From Enterococcus cecorum DSM 20682 = ATCC 43198 (lineage in GTDB: Bacteria > Bacillota > Bacilli > Lactobacillales > Enterococcaceae), in assembly GCF_000407565.1 (NCBI RefSeq), contig NZ_ASWI01000003.1:993501-1057500 (forward strand): a DNA stretch of 64,000 nucleotides. Direction: 5' to 3'. The translations under genes and the position numbers were made by a program. The notes beneath the pieces were generated by a model, which saw nothing but the letters and a program-made list of their open reading frames with translations, was not told the origin of the DNA and did no database searches. The stretch's first letter is position 1. Each line of letters begins with the position of its first letter. Positions 17,709 through 24,702 of this stretch are shown here, piece after piece.

Positions 17709-18592
17709 ATGAAATATTTAGAATTTGAGGGAAAGGAGAACACAACATTTGATAGAGATTTAAATTATAGATACTACAATCAAATCTACAAAAATCAGGA
17801 GCTAGTAATAGATAAAGACTTTAGATTGATATTAAAATCTAGAGTCGACAATGGATTTAAGCAAGATAAATTAAGTAAACAATCAGCAACTATTGATGAT
17901 ATGATTAATGATTTAGAATTGCTTGTAGCAATCGAACAACTACAATCAATCATTAATCAATATCCAATTACCAACAAAACATTTGATAAATCAGTATTTA
18001 TTGATACTTTAGATACACAAGTATTGATGTTTAAGTTAGCAAATATCAAAGTAAATGATGACTTAAATGTTGAGAGTTTTGAAATATTATCAAAGTATAT
18101 TGCTGATGTTGAGAACAAAGAAACAGAAGTAAACACTGTTAGAAATATACTTTACAATATTGTGTTAAATATATCGGAAAAGAGGCTTTCAGGGAATCTG
18201 ATGTCAAAGAGTTGATTTTACCTAAAAATTTAGAAGTAATTGATGATAGAGCATTCCAATTTGCAAACAACTTAGAAGGAACTTTGATAATACCTGAAAA
18301 TGTTAAATATATCGGTCAAAATGCCTTTCAATCAAATTGTCTAACAAGTATTGTTTTTCCTGAAAGTATTGAAATTATCGAAGCTGGAGCATTTTTGTAT
18401 AGCGAATTAGAAAATGTTGAATTTAAAGGGAGGGGAAAAAATCTTAAAAAAATAGGTGTTGATGCTTTTTCATCTGTTAAAGTTCAAAATAAAATCGATG
18501 TGAGAGCTTTTGAAAACATTGAAACATATGACTTTAATAACCCAATTTTGTATTTTGATGAAGAAATTATAAACAAGGGAGGGATTGATTAA
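17709..18592 (+). pseudogene. Leucine-rich-repeat (BspA/LRR_5-like) protein split by a frameshift
   Basis: The upstream frame (17709-18215) encodes 140 unrecognised residues and then runs out of phase. In another frame, open from 18143, the DNA reads YIGKEAFRESDVKELILPKN and continues into the downstream ORF (18212-18592): LEVIDDRAF, VKYIGQNAFQ, IEIIEAGAF. These are three or four repeats of the BspA-like I-x-x-x-A-F type. The repeat pattern crosses the apparent start of the second ORF, so one gene with a single frame change near 18143-18170 is the simplest reading. LRR_5 domains often mediate protein binding. A sequencing error or two overlapping genes are alternatives. Confidence 0.65.
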
Positions 18593-18595
18593 ATC

Positions 18596-19153
18596 ATGAA
18601 ACTAATTGAATTTTTGATTGCTAATAAAGATAATGTTGTATTTTGTTTAGCTATCTTGTTGCTAATAATTCCTATTTTTATCAAATATAGGAGAAAACTA
18701 ACAATTATTTTAGCAATCATTAGTTGTATTTATATTTATATTAGCTATTCTAACTTTGACAGTAATACAGATAAAATAGTAGAAAACACAACAGGAATTG
18801 TTGATAAAGCAAAAAATAAAGTCTCTGAATCAGTCAATAATATTTCAGAAAAAGGAAGTAACTTGTTAGATAAAAATAATGAGAATTTTGAAAAACAACA
18901 AGAAGAAAAGAAAAAAGAATCAAGAATTGGAACATTAAATTCAGAAGCAATTATTGATAATACTAATGAATCTGACAATTTAAAAGCAACAACAGAGTCA
19001 ACAACAGAAACTACTGATATTGAATTTGAAAATGAATTAGCTGAATACTATAACAATTTAGACAATTTTAAAACATATCAAAATCAAAATGAAATCAACA
19101 CTGATGATGAACGAGCTAATACAGCTTTAGCAGATTTAGAAAATTTAAAATGA
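18596..19153 (+). CDS. Membrane protein with acidic, Thr/Asn-rich tail
   Basis: The 185-residue protein has two membrane helices (about residues 12-30 and 35-52), then a helical stretch DKAKNKVSESVNNISEKGSN and an acidic, low-complexity tail. Its ATG lies 3 bases after the preceding stop, so it is translationally linked to the LRR gene. The topology suggests a membrane platform with a long cytoplasmic or external tail. I recognise no family; a role at the cell envelope during transfer is only a guess from context. Confidence 0.6.
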   Translation: MKLIEFLIANKDNVVFCLAILLLIIPIFIKYRRKLTIILAIISCIYIYISYSNFDSNTDKIVENTTGIVDKAKNKVSESVNNISEKGSNLLDKNNENFEKQQEEKKKESRIGTLNSEAIIDNTNESDNLKATTESTTETTDIEFENELAEYYNNLDNFKTYQNQNEINTDDERANTALADLENLK

Positions 19154-19186
19154 GGTAATATATTCAAAGTTTTTACCTCTTTTAAA
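19152..19186 (+). terminator. Terminator overlapping the stop codon
   Basis: GAGGTAA and TTACCTC arms are followed by TTTT. Confidence 0.65.
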
Positions 19187-19271
19187 TTTCCTTATTTATC
19201 AAGTGATTGAACAGTGTAAAAACATGAGGTAATTAAGAAATAAAAAAATTAACAATTTGGAGGAGTGTAAA

Positions 19272-19877
19272 ATGAAATATGGGTATGTGAGAGTATCGAC
19301 TAGAAGTCAATTTGAAAAAGAAACTTATTTAAAACAAATAGAAATATTAAAAGCTGAAGGAGTGTTAGAAGATAACATTTTTATTGAAAATGTATCAGGA
19401 AAAAACACAAAAGATAGACCTGTTTTTAATAATTTAATAGAAATTTTAAAGGAAAATGACACTTTAATTGTCACTAAACTTGATAGACTGGCAAGAAATA
19501 CAGCAGATGCTTTAAAAATCGCTGAGTTATTGACAAGTAAAAATATAACTTTAAATATATTAAATATGGGAATCTTAGATAACAAACCTTCTGGAAAGCT
19601 TATGTTTACAATGTTTTCAGCATTTGCCGAATTTGAAAGAAATCTAATTGCTGAAAGAATGCTTGAAGGTCGAGAATATAAAAGACAAAATGATGTAACT
19701 TACAGAGAGGGCAGAAAACATAAGTTAAATACTAACCAACTAAAGCATTTACATCAACATTTTGAATCTAATCAATATACTAATAAAGAATTAGCAAGCA
19801 TTTTTTGTGTTTCACAAAAGACAATTGCAACAAGAAAAAAAGAGTGGCGAGATTTAAAAAATTTAGATAAATTATAG
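19272..19877 (+). CDS. Serine recombinase (resolvase/invertase family)
   Basis: The 201-residue protein has the small serine recombinase layout: MKYGYVRVSTRSQ with nucleophile Ser9, TKLDRLARNTADAL, and MFSAFAEFERNLIAERMLEG ahead of a C-terminal helix-turn-helix (NKELASIFCVSQKTIATRKKEW). It would resolve element multimers or invert a segment; no obvious res site is seen. The start is at 19272 behind GGAGG, since the TTG at 19257 lies within the RBS. The tyrosine integrase at the right end is the likely enzyme for integration, so this enzyme has a second role. Confidence 0.88.
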   Translation: MKYGYVRVSTRSQFEKETYLKQIEILKAEGVLEDNIFIENVSGKNTKDRPVFNNLIEILKENDTLIVTKLDRLARNTADALKIAELLTSKNITLNILNMGILDNKPSGKLMFTMFSAFAEFERNLIAERMLEGREYKRQNDVTYREGRKHKLNTNQLKHLHQHFESNQYTNKELASIFCVSQKTIATRKKEWRDLKNLDKL

Positions 19878-19901
19878 TGCTTATCACAAGCACTATTTTT
19901 G
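19876..19901 (+). terminator. Terminator after the serine recombinase
   Basis: AGTGCTT and AAGCACT arms with a 5-base loop, then ATTTTTG. The hairpin begins at the stop codon. Confidence 0.7.
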
Positions 19902-19975
19902 CTTTACTTTTATATCAAACAGTTTAAATATCTAACATAGTAAACTATTTTTAATTATTAATAATAAACAACAAT

Positions 19976-20016
19976 GATACTTAAAATTGACTACAAGCTT
20001 TAGATGATGATAATAT
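19976..20016 (+). promoter_or_regulatory. Promoter with variant operator
   Basis: GATACTTAAAATTGACTA covers the -35 (19987-19992); TAATAT (20011-20016) follows after 18 bases. The same variant box is found at 30651-30668 on the minus strand. Confidence 0.6.
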
Positions 20017-20088
20017 ATAAATATAGATAAATATTGTATTTATTTAAATATAATATTTATATAAATAAAAAAACAGGAGGGAGGCAAA

Positions 20089-20259
20089 ATGACAGATGGA
20101 GCATCACAAGGCTTGTTTGTAATTGTTGCTGTTGTTATTTTCGGTATATTTGTATTAATTGCTTATATTTTGTTTAGAGACAATTTACAACACAGCCTAA
20201 AAAATATTTTTTATAATGCAACTTCAGGTGCAGAAGCAAGCTTAAATTATACAAAATAA
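20089..20259 (+). CDS. Small membrane protein, MTDGASQG family, short paralogue
   Basis: The 56-residue protein has an extracellular-type start MTDGASQGL, one membrane helix (about residues 9-29) and a short tail. The RBS GGAGGGAGG is very strong, suggesting high expression. The first 30 residues are nearly identical to those of the gene 250 bases downstream, and the RBS regions are also similar. Size and expression signals fit a structural subunit or pilin-like component (inference). No cleavage site or cysteine is evident. Confidence 0.65.
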   Translation: MTDGASQGLFVIVAVVIFGIFVLIAYILFRDNLQHSLKNIFYNATSGAEASLNYTK

Positions 20260-20278
20260 TAAATTAAGTAAGATACTT

Positions 20279-20322
20279 AAAAGCTTTAGATATTAATTAT
20301 TTAGTATCTAAAGCTTTTTATT
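20279..20322 (+). terminator. Terminator/attenuator between the paralogues
   Basis: A perfect 14-bp stem AAAAGCTTTAGATA/TATCTAAAGCTTTT with a 12-base loop and T-run. It should make the upstream short gene more abundant than the downstream one. Confidence 0.8.
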
Positions 20323-20341
20323 ATAAAAGGAGGGAGGTATC

Positions 20342-20842
20342 ATGACAGATGGAGCATCACAAGGTTTGCTTGTGATTGTTGCAATAGTAATATTTGGCAT
20401 ATTTGTATTGATTAGTTATGTATTATTTAAAGATACTTTAAAACCGAGTTTATCAAACATATTTACCGATGGATTAGAACAAGCAGAGGATGCCATTGAC
20501 CCAAAAATTATTACTAAAATCACTATTATTGAAAAGACAAATGAGATAAAGAATTTAAAGAAAAATCAAATTGAAGAATATTATATCGATGAGTTTACTA
20601 AAGCTTTTGAGTTCAGAAATCAAGATGGGGACATTATCAAGACTAGAAAGCTAAATTTAGAGTTTAAATTTCATTTAAGAGGAACTACTTACCTAACTTT
20701 TGAAGAATTTATGGAGAAATATTCTGATGGTAGTATCAATTTTAGAATGGGAGTAATAGCTACTGCAAAAACAGATAAAACAGTAACAGCAACAACAAAA
20801 GTTAATGGAATATCAGGAATAACAATTTTTAGAAGTCTTTAA
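20342..20842 (+). CDS. Membrane protein, MTDGASQG family, long paralogue
   Basis: The 166-residue protein has the same N-terminus as the 56-residue paralogue (MTDGASQGL, helix IVIFGIFVLISY), followed by a soluble domain of about 130 residues with a charged helix and a predicted beta-rich end (LEFKFHLRGTTYLTF). It looks like a version of the small protein fused to an anchored domain. The strong RBS (GGAGGGAGG) is shared. Function unknown; a minor and a major subunit of one assembly is possible. Confidence 0.65.
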   Translation: MTDGASQGLLVIVAIVIFGIFVLISYVLFKDTLKPSLSNIFTDGLEQAEDAIDPKIITKITIIEKTNEIKNLKKNQIEEYYIDEFTKAFEFRNQDGDIIKTRKLNLEFKFHLRGTTYLTFEEFMEKYSDGSINFRMGVIATAKTDKTVTATTKVNGISGITIFRSL

Positions 20843-20856
20843 AGAGAGGTGAAAAA

Positions 20857-21360
20857 ATGAAAAAAGTAAAGATATTAAACAAAGAAAAAAATAAGGAGAT
20901 TGTTTTTGAATTTGAAGATTTAGGAAATAATATCTATCAATATACTACTACAGACAACAAAGTGATTAGATTTAATTATACACAAACAAAAAGATTAATT
21001 GATAGTGTTTTAGCAGATTGCAAAGTTGATATTTTTAAAGTTTTTAGGAAAAAATACAGTTTAAGTGACACAACATTTTTTAATAATCAAGAATCTAAAA
21101 ACCCTCGATACAATCTAAAATTATATCTAATATACTTAGATTTGAAGCAAAATAAAGATATAATCAATCAAGAAATCAAACTAATGGAAAATGCAATTAA
21201 ATCTAATAAAATATCGGTAAATCAATATGCTAAATTATCTAAAATAACAAAACAAACACTATTTAATATTAAAGCTAATAAACAAAACAAAGATAAAAAA
21301 TACTTTTATAAAAACTATCTAAAAATAGTTGAAGCAAATAAATACTTAAAAGAGCCTTAA
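20857..21360 (+). CDS. Hypothetical protein with C-terminal HTH-like segment
   Basis: The 167-residue basic protein follows the membrane paralogue by 14 bases (RBS AGAGAGGTG). Residues 112-140 read KISVNQYAKLSKITKQTLFNI, which fits a helix-turn-helix. The N-terminal half is beta-rich. It may be a regulator of the locus, but no family is recognised. Confidence 0.55.
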   Translation: MKKVKILNKEKNKEIVFEFEDLGNNIYQYTTTDNKVIRFNYTQTKRLIDSVLADCKVDIFKVFRKKYSLSDTTFFNNQESKNPRYNLKLYLIYLDLKQNKDIINQEIKLMENAIKSNKISVNQYAKLSKITKQTLFNIKANKQNKDKKYFYKNYLKIVEANKYLKEP

Positions 21361-21402
21361 ATTCAAGGTTGTTTTTGTTGGTATAACAATGTTTGATTAA
21401 AA

Positions 21403-21444
21403 GTGTTGTTCAAATTTGACTAACTTAATTAAGTACGCTATAAA
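21403..21444 (+). promoter_or_regulatory. Shared-type promoter of the surface-protein locus
   Basis: Box GTGTTGTTCAAATTTGACT, -35 at 21416-21421, 17-base spacer AACTTAATTAAGTACGC, TATAAA at 21439-21444. The spacer is nearly the same as in the promoter at 17138. Confidence 0.75.
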
Positions 21445-21528
21445 TAGATTATAGAGATAAATATTGTGTTTAAATAAATATAATATTAAACAAATGGAGA
21501 AAATAAAAAAAACAAATGAGTGTTTAAA

Positions 21529-21875
21529 ATGACAGTAAAACAAACAATAATGACTTTCGCAGTAACAACAATGATGGGATTAACACTAGCAACAACAACA
21601 ACAGACCCTGAAAAAACTACTGATACTGATAATGGCGATGGAAATGTAAATGGTAATGTTGTAACAGATACTGAAGGAACTACTGATACTACAACAACAG
21701 ATACAAATAAAGAAGATTCTAAAAAAGATTCTAAAGAAAAAGAAACAACAAAAGAAGATAAGAAAGACAAACTTTATCAAACAAATCACACAAAAACAAT
21801 ATCTTAATAGCATTAGCAACAACATCATTAGCAAGTGTTTTAGCATTTATAACTTTTAAAAGATTTAAAAAATAA
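21529..21875 (+). pseudogene. LPXTG-like surface protein, frameshifted before the anchor
   Basis: The first frame (to 21807) gives a hydrophobic signal-like start (MTVKQTIMTFAVTTMMGLTLA), a Thr/Asp-rich linker and a charged region ending KLYQTNHTKT. Here LYQTN resembles a sortase motif LPQTN with Pro changed. The hydrophobic anchor and basic tail (ILIALATTSLASVLAFITF, then KRFKK) are intact but in another frame, ending at 21875. The product is therefore truncated just before its membrane anchor. A GTG at 21520 is an alternative start. The neighbouring sortase gene is also broken, so the pair seems to be decaying together. Confidence 0.65.
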
Positions 21876-21884
21876 GGCTAAATT

Positions 21885-21915
21885 AGAGTAGTTTAACCGC
21901 TACTCTCTTTTTTGT
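21885..21915 (+). terminator. Terminator between surface-protein and sortase genes
   Basis: AGAGTAG and CTACTCT arms followed by CTTTTTT. Confidence 0.7.
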
Positions 21916-21934
21916 CAAAAAGGAGGGGGAATTG

Positions 21935-22706
21935 ATGGAGAAGTTATATATACACTTAAAAAATTTAAGAAAAGTCGCTGTTGTAATGCTATTAGTGTTT
22001 TCAACTTTTTACTTGTTATTACTCTTTTTGAATCAAAATGACAATCAAGAAATAGCTAATAATATTGATAAATTTAATCAAAGCGAGATTGTATTTAAAT
22101 CAGATAATAATATACAAGATATTGCAGAGATAAAAGAAAACATTGAAAAGGTAAAAGAGAAAGAGGAAATTGTTTCTGAAAATAAAGAAAATCAAACAAT
22201 ATCTAAATAAGTGACAACAGAAGAAAATATCAAATTAGACATAAAAGAAGAAATTATAGAAAATAGTTATCAATCTCTAGAAACACCTGATAAACTTAAC
22301 AAATTAGGAACAATTGAGATACCTATTATTGATTTAAATTTAGCTATTTTTGGTAAATACAAAGAATAAAACAGATACAATGTTATATGGTGCTGTTACC
22401 AATAAGCAAAATCAAGTAATGGGGAAAGGAAATTATATATTGGCAAGTCATATTATTAGCAATAGCGATTTGCTTTTTACAAATATTAATCGACTAGAAA
22501 AAGGAGATGTCATAGTTTTAAAAGACAGTGATTATACTTACAAATACACTGTTTACAATAATTTCATAGTTTCTAATGATGAAACTTGGATTTTGAATGA
22601 TATAAAAGATTATAGTGTTTTGACATTATACACTTGCTATGATGACAGCACCAAATTACCTGAAAATCGAGTAGTTATTAGAGCAGTGCTTACAGATATT
22701 AATTAA
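21935..22706 (+). pseudogene. Class A-like sortase with an in-frame stop and a frameshift
   Basis: The gene starts at 21935 behind AGGAGGGGG with a membrane helix. A TAA at 22208-22210 interrupts it; the same frame continues to 22369 (IPIIDLNLAIFG, the usual start of the sortase barrel). The rest follows in the +1 frame: GKGNYILASHI holds the catalytic His, TLYTC the catalytic Cys, and ENRVVIRA the Arg. With both defects repaired, the length and motifs fit a housekeeping-type sortase. Two independent lesions make sequencing error less likely. It is adjacent to its presumed, also broken, LPXTG-like substrate. Confidence 0.8.
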
Positions 22707-22727
22707 ATAATTGGTAATTTTGTAGAA

Positions 22728-22753
22728 ATAAAGTCCTTAATTAGGGCTTTTTA
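22728..22753 (+). terminator. Terminator after the sortase gene
   Basis: AAAGTCCT and AGGGCTTT arms, loop TAATT, then TTATTTTC. Confidence 0.65.
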
Positions 22754-22822
22754 TTTTCTCATGACTTTTTGTATTGTGATTGATATAATAAGAAAGACTA
22801 GACTTTGATTAGGAGATGGCAA

Positions 22823-24700
22823 ATGGATACTAGATTAATGAAACAGATTAAAGATATTTTAAAAGAGTTCCCGCAGTATTGGAACGGTGAAGAGCTACAA
22901 AGACCAGTTGTTATTGATGATTTGAAAAATTATGATGCTTTGTTAATTTCAGCATTATTGAAAAATCAGAAAATTAGAGAGAATTATTCGGTGAAAGCTG
23001 GAGATGTAATTATTTTTAAAGTGCAAGAATTTATTGATATTTTGAGATATAAAGATTATTGGGAAGATAGTTATACAAAGTATTCGAATACCATTGGATT
23101 GTCAAGTGAAGGTAAGTATCTTCAATACAATACTGATGTTGTTTTAGATTTTCCTTACAAAGATTGTGTTCTAGAGGGTGGCATGACTAAAGAAGATACT
23201 GGGAAAGAAGAAGTTTTTTACAATGAGGTCATTGCAAGAGATGAAATAGATACTCTTTTAACACCAAAAGCACTGGTAAATGCAAAAAAATATGATGCTG
23301 ATGGAGAACATAAGGTTGATTCTTTTAGTAATGAAGATAATTTAATTATTAAAGGTAATAATCTACTAGCTTTACATTCATTAAAAGAACGATATGCAGG
23401 AAAAGTGAAGCAAATTATTATTGACCCACCATATTATTTTTCTAAAGAAAAGGGGAGTGATTCATTTAATTACAATTCCAATTTCAAGTTATCTACTTGG
23501 TTAACATTTATGAAAAATAGGTTAGGAATAGCTTCAACACTAATGAGTGACGATGGAATGGCATTTATTATTACTGGTGAAGAAGGATATGCGTACTTAA
23601 AAATAATTTGTGATGAAATATTTGGACTAAACAAATATGTAGGTACAATTTCATGGAGAAAATCAGATAATCAAGCAAATATTGGAGAATTTGCAAAAGT
23701 AACTGATTACATTCTAATATATAAAAAAGGAAATGGAACGCTATCAAAATTACCTTTAACAGAAAAAGCCAAAAAAGAATATCGGTATTCTGATGATAAG
23801 GGAAAATTTAGAAGAGCAATTTTACTCCATAAAACAAGAGGGAGACATATTTATGATTTAGAAACTCCCAGTGGAAAAATATTAAAGGGACCTTGGATGA
23901 AGTCAAAAGCGGATATATTGGATGCTGATAAAAGAGGTGAGATTTATTGGACAAAAGGCGGTGATGAACAACCTTATGGTAAAATATACTTGCATGACTC
24001 GAAAGGGCAAATAGCAAATGATTTTTGGGATACTAGTTTTGGAAGTAATCAAAGAGGCTCTGAAGAAATGATGCAATTATTTAATGGGAGAAAATTCGAT
24101 TTTCCTAAACCGGAACTATTGATAAAAAATCTTATTTCGTTAGGTTCAAGTGAAAATGATATAGTTTTAGACTTTTTTATGGGTTCAGCAACTACTCAAG
24201 CTGTTGCTATGAAAATGAATAGAAGGTTTATTGGTATTGAACAAATGGATTACATCAATACAGTTTCTGTTCCAAGATTGCAAAAAGTGATTGAGGGCGA
24301 ACAAGGCGGAATTTCTAAAGATGTAAATTGGCAAGGTGGAGGTTCATTTGTTTATGCTGAATTGATGGAATTAAATCAATTATATATGAACAAAATTGAC
24401 CAAGCATCAACTAAAGAAGAATTAGCTGAATTATGGGATGAATTAGATAACAATGCTGATTTAAATTTCCAATTAGATAAAGAAAAATTAACTAATGAAT
24501 TGTTAAAAGAACATGATGAAGAAGAGGGTTCTATCACTTTTAATGACTTAACTTTTAAAGAACAAAAAGAAATTTTCAAGAAAGCATTAGATAAGAATCA
24601 ATTATATGTGCCTTATTCTGAAATTGAAGATAAGAATATTATCATATCTGATGATGACAAAGCCTTTAATCATAGTTTTTACAGCAATGAGAGGGGATAA
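22823..24700 (+). CDS. mod: Type III restriction-modification system, Mod methyltransferase
   Basis: The 625-residue protein is a beta-class N6-adenine methyltransferase. The catalytic DPPYYF (Asp201-) comes before the SAM-binding motif (LDFFMGSATT, Asp450-), the order found in type III Mod subunits. The region between (about 230-430) is the target-recognition part. It is 2 bases ahead of res and co-transcribed. Mod methylates one strand of an asymmetric site and guides Res. The ATG at 22823 has AGGAGA at good spacing, better than the TTG at 22805. Codon use is a little less extreme than in the surrounding element, which fits separate acquisition. Confidence 0.93.
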   Translation: MDTRLMKQIKDILKEFPQYWNGEELQRPVVIDDLKNYDALLISALLKNQKIRENYSVKAGDVIIFKVQEFIDILRYKDYWEDSYTKYSNTIGLSSEGKYLQYNTDVVLDFPYKDCVLEGGMTKEDTGKEEVFYNEVIARDEIDTLLTPKALVNAKKYDADGEHKVDSFSNEDNLIIKGNNLLALHSLKERYAGKVKQIIIDPPYYFSKEKGSDSFNYNSNFKLSTWLTFMKNRLGIASTLMSDDGMAFIITGEEGYAYLKIICDEIFGLNKYVGTISWRKSDNQANIGEFAKVTDYILIYKKGNGTLSKLPLTEKAKKEYRYSDDKGKFRRAILLHKTRGRHIYDLETPSGKILKGPWMKSKADILDADKRGEIYWTKGGDEQPYGKIYLHDSKGQIANDFWDTSFGSNQRGSEEMMQLFNGRKFDFPKPELLIKNLISLGSSENDIVLDFFMGSATTQAVAMKMNRRFIGIEQMDYINTVSVPRLQKVIEGEQGGISKDVNWQGGGSFVYAELMELNQLYMNKIDQASTKEELAELWDELDNNADLNFQLDKEKLTNELLKEHDEEEGSITFNDLTFKEQKEIFKKALDKNQLYVPYSEIEDKNIIISDDDKAFNHSFYSNERG

Positions 24701-24702
24701 TT

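Noticed and set aside
21586-21846. Minus-strand ORF rich in Leu/Cys opposite the LPXTG-like gene
   Set aside because: No RBS; it mirrors the Thr-rich repeats of the plus-strand gene.
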